Shown in pieces: positions 12,529 through 24,610 of a stretch of 64,000 bases of DNA. Each line of letters opens with the position of its first letter. Within the stretch, counting starts at the first letter, position 1. Both the position numbers and the translations under genes were made by a program. The stretch comes from Mallotus nudiflorus (lineage: Eukaryota > Streptophyta > Magnoliopsida > Malpighiales > Euphorbiaceae), in NCBI GenBank assembly GCA_947683625.1, contig CANTUR010000644.1, positions 1,105,501 to 1,169,500 of the forward strand. The letters are read 5' to 3'. The notes beneath the pieces were generated by a model. It made no database searches, was not told where the DNA came from, and worked only from the letters and a program-made list of their open reading frames with translations.

Positions 12529-12541
12529 GTCTCCCCTCCTT
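12529..12541 (-). other. Gypsy polypurine tract
   Basis: On the minus strand the sequence AAGGAGGGGAGAC directly precedes the TGTAATACC start of the 3' LTR, as expected for the plus-strand primer. Confidence 0.8.
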
Positions 12542-12594
12542 ATATGAATTAGTCCTCGAATTCAAGAAAAGAAAGAAAAGAAGAATTATAAGGC

Positions 12595-15500
12595 TTAAGA
12601 TGGAAAGAGATACGGAAAAGAAATTCGCATCTCAGCTTCAGTGTCCCAAGTGCAATCCTTAGCAGAATGGTTACTCCATAGCACCTTCACCATTGGTATC
12701 TCCTTAGTCTGCAATTATCGAATTTGGTGATCCATAATCGCCACTGGGTACTCCTCATAGGTCAGATCATTGCTAAGCTCTACGGTTTGAGGTTGCAACA
12801 CATGAGATGGATCAGGAACGTATTTCCTCAGCATAGACACATGAAATATAAGATGGATTCTCGACAGTTCTGGTGGTAACACCAGCCTATACGCCACTTC
12901 ACCCACTCTAGACCGAATCTCAAATGGTCCAATGTATCTAGGAGCTAGCTTACCCTTCTTGCCAAATCTCATGACTCCTTTCATTGGAGACACCTTCAGG
13001 AACACCATGTCTCTGGCTATAAAGGATACATCCTTCCTCCTAGGGTCAGCATAGCTCTTCTATCTGCTGAAGGCTGTCTTTAATTACTGCTGTACAATGG
13101 GGACTTTCTCTGAAGTCACCTGCACCAACTTTGGACCTATTAACTGTCTTTTACCAATCTCCTAACATAATGGTGATCTGCACTTCCTACCATACAGTAC
13201 CTTATACTGAGCCATCTCAATGCTACCATAATAGCTATTATTGTAAGCAAACTCAATCAATAGCAAGTAAGAATCCCACTGTCCTCCAAAGTCCATTACA
13301 CACATCCTCAACATATCTTCTAACATCTGGATGGTCCTCTCTGACTGACTATCTGTCTGAGGATGGAAGGCCATACTGAAATCCAATCTGGTGCCCAAGG
13401 CCTTATGTAATTCTTGCCAAAAGACTGAGGTGAATGTGGCTCCTCTATCCGACACTATACGTACTGGTACTCCATATAGACAAACAATCCTATTGACATA
13501 AAGTCTCGCCAGTCTATCAGTAGAGTATGTCTTCTTTATTAGTAGAAAGTTTGCTGACTTAGTTAGCCTATCAACAATCACCTAAATAGCATCATAACCT
13601 CCTGTAGTCCGAGGTAGCCCAGTCACAAAGTCCATAGCTATCATGTTCCATTTCCATTCAGGAATTGGCATAGGTTGCAATAATCTCGAGGGTCTCTGAT
13701 GTTCAAGCTTCACTTACTGACAAGTTAGGCATCTAGACACAAACTCTGCAATATCCCTCTTCATTCCATTCCACCAATATATATATTTCATGTCATGATA
13801 CATCTTGGTAGAACTTGGATGAATACTATAAGCAGAAAAATGTGCTTCTTCCATGATTTTCTTCCTCAAGTCGTCAACATTCGGCACACAAATCCTAGTG
13901 CCCAACCGTAATACACCTTCTCTGTCAATCACAAAGTCTTTTGACTGCCCTTGTTGCACTTCATACATAATCCTCTACAATTGTGGGTCTCTATTTTGAG
14001 TCGCCTTAACTCGATCCAAGTATACAGATCGTACCCTGAATTGAGCTAAAAGGCACTTTCGGGTAACTTTCATCCGCAACCCTTGATCAATCAACCCGTG
14101 CAATTCCTTGATAATGGGCCTCCTTTCTATGCTAATATGGGCAAAACTGCCCGCTGACTTCTTACTCAAGGCACCAGCAACAACATTTGCCTTGTATGGA
14201 TGGTATAAAATGGAACAATCATAATGCTTAAGAAGTTCCATCCATCTTTTTTGCCTCAGGTTCAAGTCCCTCTGTTGGAAGACATATTTCAAGCTCTTAT
14301 GATTAGTGTATATCTCACATGTCACCCTATACAAGTAATGCCTCCATATTTTTAAAGCAAACACAACGGCTGCCATCTCCAAGTCATGAGTAGGATAGTT
14401 TTGCTCGTGCTTCTTCAATTGCCTCGAAGCATAAGCAATCACTTGGCCATTTTGCATCAACACACAGCCCAATCCTACTCTAGAAGCATCACAATACACT
14501 GTATACCCTTCATTTCTAGAAGGCAAAGTCAGAATTGGAGCTGACGTCAATAAGTCCTTCAATAACTTGAAGTGCTCTTCGCATCTGTTTGTCCACATAA
14601 ACTTAGCACTCTTCTGGGTCAGCCTTGTTAAAGGTATGGTAATTTTAGAGAAGTCCTTCATAAATCTCCTGTAGTAGCCTGCTAAACCTAGGAAACTCTG
14701 TACTTCTCTAACTATAGTCGGCCTCGGCCACTCCGTAATAGCTTCTATCTTCTTAGGGTCCACTTCTATGCCATCCTTAGAAACCACGTGGCCTAAAAAT
14801 GCCACTTGATTCAATCATAACTCGCACTTCAAAAACTTGGCATACAACCTGTGCTCCCTTAAAGTCTGAAGCACCCTTCTCAGATGCATAACATGCTCAG
14901 CTTCACTCTTGGAATAGACCAAGATATCATCAATGAAGACTATTACAAATCGATCCAAGTATGGCCTGAACACCAGATTCATCAAGTCCATAAAGGCTGC
15001 TGGAGCATTAGTCAACCCAAAGGACATTACTAAGAACTCATAATGGCCATATCTCGTCCGAAATGTTGTCTTGGGCTCATCACCTCTTCTAATCCTCAAC
15101 TGGTGATACCCAGATCTTAAGTCTATCTTAGAGAAGCATGTAGCACCTTGAAGTTGATCAAACAGGTCATCGATCCTTGGAAGTGGATACTTGTTCTTGA
15201 TGGTGACCCCTGTTCAACTGCTTATAATCAATACAAAGTCAAAGGCTACCATCCTTCTTCTTCACAAACAACACAGGAGCACCCCAAGGCGATGTATTGG
15301 GTCTTATGAAACCCTTATCAAGTAACTCCTGTAACTGCTCCTTCAGCTCCTGTAATTCAGCTGGTGCCATTCTGTAGGGTGGCATAGAAATAGGATCTGT
15401 ACCTGGTATGACATCGATGCAGAACTCTATCTCTCTGTCTGGTGGTAATCCCATTAATTGTTCAGGAAAAACATCCAGAAATTCACACACCACTGGCACC

Positions 15501-16024
15501 TGTTCAATTGCCCCTTTCTCTATCTCAACATCTTTTACTACTGTCAAGTAACCTTGACAACCCCTTCTAAGCATCTTTTGGGCTGTAATGGCAGAAATGA
15601 GATAATGAGCCATGGAGCTCTTTTCACCTTTAAAATAAAATTCTTCTTCATTTGGAATTCTGAACACTAATTCTTTCTCTCGATAATTCACCGAAGCATA
15701 ATACCTCGACAACCAATCCATACCCAAAATGACGTCGAATTCCAGCACATCAAGCAATACCCAGTTCGCCAATAATTCTCTACCATCAACTAACGTCAGA
15801 CATGAAGGAAATAAGATATCTGTCTCCAATTAGTCACTAAGAGGAGTCGACACAGTTAGAGGAAAGGACAACCTGGAAGGCTGCCACTCGATTCTCAAAG
15901 CGAACACAGGAGAAATGAATGAATGCGAAGCGCTAGGGTCAAACAATACTCTAGCATCACATGCACAGACTGAGAGAATACTTGCTACCACTGCATTAGA
16001 AGTTTGAGCATCCTGCGATGTCAA
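12595..16024 (-). pseudogene. Gypsy pol pseudogene (protease, RT, RNase H, integrase, chromodomain)
   Basis: The domain order on the minus strand is as follows. Aspartic protease lies near 15940-16000; its active-site region reads FDPSASHSF, so the usual Gly after Asp-x appears lost. RT runs about 15400-14700 with FIDDILVYS intact. RNase H is at about 14000-14560. The integrase zinc-binding segment (CLTCQ) is near 13720 and the catalytic core with its acidic residues spans about 13660-13230. A chromodomain-like tail ends at a stop at 12595. One single-base slip in a C-run near 15212 separates two otherwise continuous frames. Stops interrupt at 15830, 14815-14817, 13975, 13714, 13582-13584, 13162-13164 and 12715. 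Not functional. Confidence 0.9.
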
Positions 16025-16059
16025 AGTAAATACTCAAGCTTGGCCACGACCTACCTGTT

Positions 16060-17422
16060 GAGATGTCAAAGGCTGCATAAACCCATGACCACTAGGCCTA
16101 CCAACTGAACCTTGACCCTGTTGGCCCATAAGCTGTGGCAGTCTCTACTGTGGCTGTACTGGTGCTCTATACTGCTGGGGCATCGAATAGTAGGGTTGAG
16201 CCACTGATGAAGATGAACCCTGAGCGTACTATGGCTGATATCCTGAGTAAGGACAAGCTCTGGCAAGATGATCAACCTGTCCATATATGAAGCAAGCACT
16301 CAACAATAAATGACACGGGCCCTGATGGAATCGTTCACAACTCGCACATGCACTGGCCCCAGACCCAGAACTACTATATCCGGAGCTCTATCCACTACTA
16401 CCGCTGCTGACTCTAGTGCTGAATCTGTGACCCCTACCACTTCTCCTATTTACGGCATAACCATGTTGGCCAACTCGGTGAGTCCTGGACCTCCTACCAC
16501 CCTGCTGTGAACTACCCACAGCCTGCTGACTCAAACTACCAATGTGAAATGCTGGCTGCTGATACTTGAGAGCTACACCATATCCACTACCACCAACCAT
16601 ATAGGGATCTATCATGGTGCCCTGGCAGATATGTCACCTCTCAATCAAATGGGCCTCCTCAATCACACTCTCTAGGGTGCGATCCTCGGTACACATACCA
16701 ATAAAAGTGGGTCCCAAATCAGTAACATACAGCTCTACTACTCTGTAAGGTCCTCCTAATATCCTCTGCATGTCGGGATAGCCTATTAAACTCCCTAGTG
16801 TAGTCCTCCACTGATCTATCTCCTTTAGTGATGTGGAGCAACTGCCACCTGAAGGCATCTCTGGTGGCTGGAGGATAGAAGAATCTCAAAAAGTAGTCCT
16901 TAAACTCTGGCCAAGTCAACTCATACATAAATGGCTGAATCGACTGTATGAACCAGTCTTGAGTTACCACTTGAATTGACAACTCCACAATCATCATTCA
17001 CTGATAATCCGTGTGTCCCGTCCTAGTACATGCCTCAATAGCATTAATGAAGTCTAAGGCATCACCCGTACCGTTAAAAGAAACTCTACCGATCTGGGAG
17101 TAAAGAAGTGCTGCATCAGTATCTGTCATCCCCTGATTCCTCTACTTTAGCATTTGCTGCATAAGGGGCATCACCTGATTAATGCTACAAGACCCTGATT
17201 AATCCCTGCCAGTCCAGCTACAAAGGCTGTGGGGTTTACAGCTGGGGCTTCAGGCTTGATTAGCTGCTGATTAGGAATCTCAGCTGCAGCTACCCTAGCT
17301 CGACCTCTACCTCTACCTCTGCCCCTACGACGTAAAGCAGGAGGGGGAGCTTTATCGTTCATAGACTACTCATCAAGTCTGAGTGTCGGATCGACATCGG
17401 GGTCGGTTCGTACACGCCTCAT
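16060..17422 (-). pseudogene. Gypsy gag pseudogene
   Basis: The likely start is the ATG at 17422, with an in-frame TAG 16 codons later. Next comes a basic RG-rich stretch (about 17280-17340), a capsid-like segment (about 16640-17000, containing TWPEFKDYFLRFFYPP and DYTREFNRLSRHA) and a zinc-knuckle remnant near 16255-16295. The knuckle keeps its first Cys, the His and the last Cys, but the second Cys position reads Tyr. Several frame changes occur along its length. Gag packages the element RNA in cytoplasmic virus-like particles in active relatives; this copy cannot make a full protein. Confidence 0.8.
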
Positions 17423-17575
17423 TCTAAAAAAGGCAAAGAAAATTGAATTCAAAACTAGGTAAGAGTATTTATCACAATGCGGAATTAGAAATAAGAACAT
17501 CTCAAAGACAATTATCAACCCAATAACTGCAGTAGTTACACAGAAAGACTGACATAGATAATTAATTGAACTTAT
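17423..17575. other. Gypsy 5' untranslated leader
   Basis: Non-coding sequence lies between the primer site and the gag start, in the position expected of an LTR retrotransposon leader. Confidence 0.6.
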
Positions 17576-17587
17576 ACTCTAATACCA
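17576..17587 (-). other. Primer binding site for initiator-Met tRNA
   Basis: On the minus strand TGGTATTAGAGT lies a few bases inside the 5' LTR. It differs by few bases from the tRNA-iMet complement that primes most plant LTR elements. The identical 12-mer occurs at 57838-57849 beside another LTR. Confidence 0.85.
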
Positions 17588-17591
17588 ACTT

Positions 17592-19100
17592 TGTCACGAC
17601 TCGAACCCGAGGGCACATGATCGGCACTAGGGAATGGGTAAGCATAAGGCCCCCGAAACCCGTAGTAAGCCTTAAAGAAAAGAAGAATAAAACTTTATAA
17701 TTTAAAACTTTATTTTATAACAGAACACATTATCAAACTGATTTTTTTAAAATTAAAACATAATTGAATACATAAATAAAATATTCTCCAGCATCATATA
17801 TCATAAATCAAACTTAAATCATTATACATAAGCATGGTTCGTATAAATAAAATGCACAAATATACTTAAGTCATACAATTCATAGTACAAATTCTACTAC
17901 AACATTCTAGAGTTTACAATGATCTACATAATATGGCCGGTGATGAAGAAATCTGGTGTGGAGGCAGTCTGAGGTTGAACTCCTAAGCTCCTGAAAAAAT
18001 AAATTGAGGGGAATCCGACCTCACTGAGTAAGTCAATAAAAAGAGCTGTACGGTTTGAAAACCCTTTTTGAAAACCATATAGTTATAGTGAAAATAATTT
18101 ATAATGTATAGATATAGCTTTTGAAAAATCTCGGTAGAACCCTAAACCTAGGTTTCTAACTGGCCAACTGGGCCCACTTATTGCAACTATACTGCTGGTT
18201 CCCGAGAGTAAAGGCATCAACCGAGGCACCAAGCCACAGTCATCCACTTAATCCAAATACATGGCACTGGCGGTCCCCGAGAGCAAATGCTTCCACCGAG
18301 GCACCTATCCCAGTTTACATCCTCAAGTTATATATATGTCGGATCCATCTCTCAATCTTTACCATGTGCACACAATCCTGATGAAACCCACCAGGTAGCC
18401 CGTTCTACCAAAATTTCTCAAAAACTGATTTAAATAAATAAAATGCTCTTAAACCTTAAATAGCAGCATTAAGTTAAATAAATCATATAATAAATATTAT
18501 AAACATGAGCTCATGCAGTCTTTAAATAAAATACACGCACAGGTCATTTTATCAACTTACAGGATGAATGAGAAGGCTGACGACCGCACGTTTGCCTCGA
18601 TCCCACGACTTTTGCTCCGATATGCTCTAGAAAAGAAATTAACAGATCGATTTGAAAATATGTCTATAAAATTGAAATCAAAAATCAAAAAAATAGTGAA
18701 ATTCTAGGTTGACTCGAGGAAGACCGGATAAGACTCGATAGACAGGAAAAAGTCTAATTAATGGTAGAAATTTGTTATGAATATCACATTTTATGAGAAA
18801 ATTTATCGAAACTTCTGCAGAGTCTCCTCTGTAAAACAGACATTTCTCTACCAAAGGTAGAGCCAAACCTGCATAAAAACGTACTTCTAATAATCGCAGA
18901 CATTCACACTCGAGTCGAGCTTCCAGAACTACACTTAGCCCCGACCGAGATCACCATCCCACAAAACATCATAAAAAATTAAATCATTTGTTTTCCCCAA
19001 AAATACACATCACATATTTGATTATCCATAGTCATAAAATCAACTCTCATTAAAGCAAAATTTTAAAACAAAATTTCGCAAACGAACATATATATATATT
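17592..19100 (-). repeat. Gypsy 5' LTR, truncated to about half length
   Basis: It starts tgtcacgactcg and follows the left LTR through its subrepeats and conserved blocks as far as a short (TA)n tract at about 19087-19100. Homology to the left LTR stops there and unrelated sequence begins. The missing part would hold the start of U3. The breakpoint within a TA repeat in both LTRs suggests deletion through that simple repeat. Confidence 0.85.
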
Positions 19101-20183
19101 GCTCAAAATTTTAGTGTTACTCAAAATTTTACGTGATGAGTCATATGAATGCATGCTATTTTATATTAGAAAATTACTGTTCATATAATTAGATTTTTGT
19201 TTTCAGAATTTATTTATTTTTTAGGCACTTTATCATTAGAACGACGAGAGTATTTCTGTATATTTTTTTAATTAAAATTTAGCATATTAGTAAAATTTTT
19301 ATGTAAATTTTAGTTGCATTTATATATTTTTAGATATTTTATTATTATTTTTATTATTTCATTTAATCCCAGCCCAATGGCATTTGAGCCCATTCAATTA
19401 AAAATTTCATTAATAAATTTTTTTATTTTTTTATTTTAATAAAATTATTATATCAATGTTAAAAATAATATCATAATTAAAATAATATTATATTAGAATA
19501 TTTTAATTGGCATAGTTGTTTTTTAATTAAAAAAATTTGATCAATATTTTAATTGGCTTCTGTAATATTTTATTAAAAAATACTTACTATTAAGTTTTTA
19601 TTATTTGAATTATGTAATCGTAATAATAATAATAATTATTAAATTTAGTAATTAAATTCATCATTTTATTATTTCATAATTGTATATTTTTTGTAAATAT
19701 ATATAATATCTCGTTTATCAATATTATAAGATATATATTTTTTAACTAATAAATATTATAATTATCAACACACTTAATGATTTTAATATATAAAATATAT
19801 ATTGGATTATTTTTTGTCGTTATTTACATGAAAAATTCATGATTAAATAATTTTTTTTTGATAAAATAATAATTTTGGCTTGGCCCAAGCAGCAGCTGGT
19901 TCTGTTTTTTTTTTTTTTTTCTTCTTCTTCTTCTTCTTTTTCTTTTTCTTCTTCTTCTTCAGGAGCTGTTGCTTCTGCTTCTCCATCTCCGTCTCTACCT
20001 ACATCTTGATCTGGCAAATAACGCCCGTTATGGCCGATTTGGTGAATGTCATGGCCAGCTCACCCTCAAAATCTACCATGAAAGATTTAACTAAGTCAAT
20101 TCGGTAAAAATCTGTACCGCCACCTTAAATTTTCGATACAAAACGGCCGATACTGTGCGTATCGGCCATTTTTTAATACACTG
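19101..20183 (-). other. hAT 5' terminal region beyond the Gypsy insertion
   Basis: AT-rich sequence is followed by a pyrimidine-rich (TTC)n/(T)n stretch at about 19900-19960 and a GC-richer subterminal segment with two cggccgatac/gtatcggcc blocks (20143-20168), then the right inverted end. No coding sequence is seen. It would hold the hAT promoter and the start of its leader. Confidence 0.45.
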
Positions 20184-20191
20184 CAATACAC
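20184..20191. repeat. 8-bp target site duplication of the hAT element (right copy)
   Basis: An exact copy of caatacac at 3700-3707. Confidence 0.85.
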
Positions 20192-20397
20192 CTACTTGAA
20201 TTTTTATATACTTTTCTTTAGTTCTTTGCCAAAAAAAAAATAGATCTAATAAACTAAAACCACAGACAAACACAATAAAAGTCACAGGCTTTCATCAACA
20301 ATGATCATCCTTCTGAGGAAAATCAATACTGTATCTCATTCTCAAATCTTCTTCTCCTTTTTCTTTTCTTTGATTTTGATTTTATTTTTAAATTTTG

Positions 20398-20454
<57 letters not shown>

Positions 20455-21840
20455 CATTCATTGACTAATGACATGAATTCACTATGAAGAACCCGTGAAG
20501 ATCCATGGAATGTCATGGATTAAATTTTGTATTTGAATATAGTTTTTAGGGTTTTTGGGTATTTTATTTATTGATTATTTTATTTTTATTTTTATTTATT
20601 TGGGTTTTTGGGTTGTATTTAATTTTATTTTTAATTTACAGTAAATTATTATAATAGCCCCAATAGTGGGAATAATGAAATTATGTGTGTGTGGTTGTGT
20701 GTTTTATTAATTAAGTAGTAAGATTAGGGTTTTAATTAGGTGATTAATTAAAATTAATGGCTATAGAGATAATTGGGGTTTTTTTAATTAAAATTGGATT
20801 AGATTTAAGTAGTTAGAATTAAGGTTGCTTGTTAATTATTTTATTTATTATTCATGGTCACTTTAATTAAATTAGGGGTTTTAGAAGAAATAAATTTGAT
20901 TAATGGTTTGATCTTTTATTTGATTTTTTTGATTTTTTTGATTATTTTTGGACATATTCTGTTTATATGTTTTAGGCCCTAAACCCATGATAGGCTCTAA
21001 CACATTTAAATAAATTAGGGTTTAGATTTTAATTAATTGAAATGCATTTTACGCCTATAATTAATTAGATTTAGGGTAGAGATAACTTAGACCCATTTAG
21101 TTAATTAGACATAGGCCCACTTAATTTAATTTAATTAATTTAGACTTAACCCATTAAATTAAAGCCCTTTTCCATAATTTGTAGATTTAAGATCACCTTA
21201 AAATTAAAACATGTAGAATTAGGCCCACTAATTTAAATACTTCATAATTTGTAGATTTAGGCCCACTTTTAGAATTAAAATAAATAGACTTATGTTCACC
21301 TAATTAAAATTAAATAGTAATTAGCCTCATTAGTCTTTAGGCTAACTTGTAAATTAAAACATGTAAATTTAAGCTCATTTAATTAAAATCAATGTAGATT
21401 AAATAACTTAGGGATTATGTACTTAAATAAATGCATTGTTTATATGTTTTTTTCATGACTATTTTGCTTGGAGTTAATTATTTAAATAAGGGTTTATATG
21501 AAATTACATGGAAATAGAGGATAAGATAGTAATTCGTAAAGTAATTCTAAATGAACACAAGAATGAAAGAAGTTGGTATTCTGTATCCAGAATCTCCTAG
21601 TTGTGGTGCTAGCTTTCTTTTAGAGAATCGAGAATCACTATTTTCTATTTGCCCCAATTATTACCTTGGGTGGCGACTCCTTATCTCCATGCTATATCTT
21701 TGTGATAATGGTTAGTGTGTTCTTTAGAGCCCTGACCTTAAACAATGTCATGGTTACTATGATCTTAGGCGCGCACTAAACCCACCATTTATAATAGTTT
21801 CCCCAGCAATCCAATCGATTGTATCTCTAGCTCTGGTGTT
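20192..21840 (+). mobile_element. LTR-like sequence, probable continuation of the Gypsy LTR split by the hAT
   Basis: Non-coding AT-rich sequence has an (ATT)n tract at about 20405-20453 and degenerate repeats of taggcccac plus an AT spacer (about 20980-21400). A GC-richer segment (21590-21840) contains gggtggcgactcc at about 21670, which resembles leader/primer-site sequence I associate with Ogre-type elements. It resumes exactly where the hAT target duplication ends, so it is the host sequence interrupted at 3699. LTR identity is inference from weak motifs. Confidence 0.35.
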
Positions 21841-21903
21841 CAGAGGGAACATTAAGTGCTTGTCCCTTGCTATAATGTAGGTTGATGATATGCTCCCCAT
21901 TAC

Positions 21904-23510
21904 TCATCTAGCTGTATTCTCACCACTATGCACAAAGTTTTTAAGGTGGCTTTCTTTGATCAGCCTTTCTATCTCAAGCATCAGTTGATGACATTCATTG
22001 GTGTTATGTCCCACAACCTTATGGAAATGATAGAACCTGGACTGATATTGATTTTTAAGGTTAGAGGGCATCTCCCTTAGCCACTTCACATACTCCTTAT
22101 CTTTAATAAATATGAGGGCTTCTTGCTTTGTAGCACTCAATAGAGTCATGTCACTGTCTTATGGGGGAGTAAAAGGCTTTTTAATAGATTTTTGCATGGG
22201 CTTTTGTGGGCATGGTCCCAACCCTCTCCTTATCCTCATGGGAGGAACATGATCATCAAACTCTTCTTTTTCTTTAGGAGCAAATCGACTGGACCAACAA
22301 GCATCATCTTGCCTTATGTACTTCTCCACCCTTTCCATTAGTGAGGTTAAGTTAGTAAGTGGCTTTTTAGAGAGTGAGATGAAAAATGGATGGCTATTTA
22401 AACCTTTAACCATAGCCTCTATAGCTCTTGAGTGCTCTATATTGGGTATCTTAATAGCTTCTATGTTGAAACGAGTTATGTAATCTCTGAGACTATCCCC
22501 AGGTTTTTACACTATGGTTTCCAAATAAGAGGTTTCCCTTTGAGTTGGTATACTGGAAATAAACCTACTAACAAATAACCTATTAAGATTAATAAAAGAT
22601 TTAATACATCTATAGGGAAAATTATTAAACCAAGTTTACACGACATCAATAAGTGTCGTAGGAAACATTTTGCATAAAATAGCATTAGATTAAGAATAGA
22701 ATTCTATAACCATTTTAAATTTTAGCACATGGTCCTTGGGACTAATGGTATCGTCATAAGTTGGCAATGTAGGCAACTTGAACTTGCTTGGAATGGGCTC
22801 TTATTGTTTGCCCTCTGATAATGGAGATAGAGGGTTTATTAGCTGATGAGTCAGCTTGGTTCTTTTACCCTTCTTTATTTTTTACTCCAAAAACTCCCTC
22901 AAATCTTTATTTAATTCATTTGATATGGCGGTAGAATGTGTAGTGGATTTTTTCTCTTTACCTATCTACTTAAGGGAAAATCAAAAGTCTCGTGATGTAT
23001 CCATTCTGGTTTTATCCTTCCTAACTGTTCTGTCACTATCATAAAGTCTCTTTTTTATAGCTTTTTTAAAGTTTCTAGTTCCATCCTTTGTCTTCCTCTT
23101 TCAAAATAAGTTTTTAAGGCAACCTTGAAGGGACCGGCCTATTAGTTTACTCCTAATATTTTACTCAAAATGTCTCCACCCATCCAGAGTTGGTCATGGC
23201 TAGGTTGTGACTTAAATCTACACACATTGTATGGATCCATTTCATTAGTGAACTCTTCGCTTCTAAGGTGTAACTTCCTCTTGACAACATTAGGAGTCTT
23301 TATATATAATTCATCTGTAACACCTTTTACTCTACTTTGTCTCATTTGCATCTAAATTAGCTTGTCTACTATCTGTACCAGATCATTCAGTAACTCAATA
23401 GGGACTTCTACAATACACTGAGGTTCAGGATCAACCTCTAACACACCTTCATTTTCCCTTGATGTCTCTTCCATCCCCTTTCTTATGATGGATGAGTTTG
23501 AACCCGTCAT
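21904..23510 (-). pseudogene. Gypsy (Tat-like) gag pseudogene
   Basis: Read from the ATG at 23510, this is an acidic N-terminal region (a TAG near 23353), then a capsid core (about 22400-22720, with LCKMFPTTLID, FNRLF-like and GDSLRDYITRFNIEA motifs). A Pro-rich linker follows, then a zinc-knuckle-like element reading HKVVGHNTNECHQL (about 22000-22050) in which the leading Cys residues are replaced. Multiple stops and slips are present. The layout resembles the gag at 62653-63870. Protease and polymerase are missing to the left, so the element is truncated near 21850. Confidence 0.75.
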
Positions 23511-23635
23511 TAAAGGGAACACAATGTACAATCACAATAATACACAAGCCTGTATTCAAACAAACAACGAACACTACATGACTCTTATTATACTTCTAAG
23601 TATGTCATACTCTAAAAATTCAAAAAATTCTTTTT

Positions 23636-23651
23636 CCTATAGATGGCACTA
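23636..23651 (-). other. Primer binding site of the Tat-like element
   Basis: The minus strand reads TAGTGCCATCTATAGG just inside the LTR. The element at 62584 has TGGCACCGTCTGTAGG in the same place, so the two sites support each other as a family-specific, non-Met primer site. Confidence 0.6.
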
Positions 23652-23657
23652 ATTTAA

Positions 23658-24590
23658 TGGTCCCCCAAATATATATGTTCTAACTCAGCCTCCAATCAAT
23701 CTCCACGTAAGCACCGAGAGCTGAAAGGATGAAAAAATGGTAAGTGGAGGGCTTAGGAAGCCCAAGACCCCTTTGAAGCTCAAGTTAATATGGTATCTTC
23801 CAGTATGGAGGATTGGATTAACATAGTATGAATATAAATGAATAATTTGAAGAGAAAAATAATGTTATTCTCAGAGTTAATGTTTCCTAAAAAAGAGAAA
23901 ATAATAGAAGAAGAAAGGAGAAAGAGAAAATGAGAGAAGGAAAGAAATATGGTGAATGAAGTGTAGATTTACCTCATTTGACTGTCCCTTCCCTTTTATA
24001 CTTTGAGGGGGAAGGTGGGGCTGTCATTGAGTGGTCAAACATACTTCTCATGTTAGTAAACTTATGGGGAGTTAGTACTATCTTTACTGTGAGAGAGCAG
24101 GAAATCAAGAGGACCTTTTTAGGTGCCTTAAATGCTAGCGGCTACATTAAATGCATGTTAGAGACAAGGGTGCAACCAAGAAGTAACCAAGGTGGTAATC
24201 ACTTATTCCTTATGGGAAAAACCATAATGGTAATGTCTAGCATTATACTTGCCCCCAAATAAGGTAGTAGGTTTGGTCAACTTCAAAGTCAATGGGACAT
24301 GTGTCCATATTTCATTGGCCAATATTTTTATGCGCCATTAGATTTTATCAAATTTAATAAAGTATTTTTAAACTTGCACTTAATCATACATTCAATTTCT
24401 TTTATAATTAAAATTATCAAATATCGTTGGTCATTTTAGCTGACTATTTTTCTAATCATTGAAACTTTCATATTAGATATGATGTAAAATAGTTTATAAT
24501 AACCTTTCAGTGTAAATACATTTTTCCTATTTGTAGGTTGACCAAAATAAAAAGTGTTGAGTTTGAGTAAAAATTAAAAAAAATGTTACA
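23658..24590 (-). mobile_element. 5' LTR of the Tat-like Gypsy remnant
   Basis: The region is bounded by tggtccccc next to the primer site and by tgttaca at its far end, giving TG...CA termini on the minus strand. It has a clear minus-strand TATA box. It is non-coding. No partner LTR is in the window, so the outer boundary is a best guess. Confidence 0.5.
23992..24000 (-). promoter_or_regulatory. TATA box in the Tat-like LTR
   Basis: The minus strand reads TATAAAAGG, followed by a GC-richer stretch, 5' of the gag leader. It is placed as a core promoter would be in U3, about 340 bases before the primer site. Confidence 0.6.
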
Positions 24591-24610
24591 TTAAGAACCT
24601 CACTATAAAT

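Larger units (their letters stand above)
9439..19100 (-). mobile_element. Ty3/Gypsy retrotransposon, chromodomain (Tekay/Del-like) type
   Basis: The element has two related LTRs in direct orientation (9439-12528 and 17592 to about 19100). It has a polypurine tract beside the left LTR, an initiator-Met tRNA primer site beside the right LTR, and gag-protease-RT-RNase H-integrase-chromodomain in minus-strand order. Integrase following RNase H identifies Gypsy, and the C-terminal chromodomain-like tail points to the chromovirus branch. The right (5') LTR lacks roughly half its length, so no right-hand target duplication can be read. All frames are broken. Confidence 0.9.
3708..20183 (-). mobile_element. 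hAT DNA transposon, interrupted by a Gypsy retrotransposon
   Basis: The left end reads CATGGATTTAAATAATAG and the complement of the right end reads CAGTGTATTAAAAAATGG. The right end has the CAGTG start typical of hAT, and a perfect 8-bp duplication flanks the pair. Both subterminal regions contain several gtatcg/cgatac motifs, which may be transposase binding sites. The element carries a minus-strand transposase pseudogene (4324-7284) with a long first intron. A Gypsy element occupies 9439 to about 19100, so the native hAT was about 6.8 kb. That 19101-20183 is the hAT 5' end is inferred from the right terminus and the matching duplication. Confidence 0.75.
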
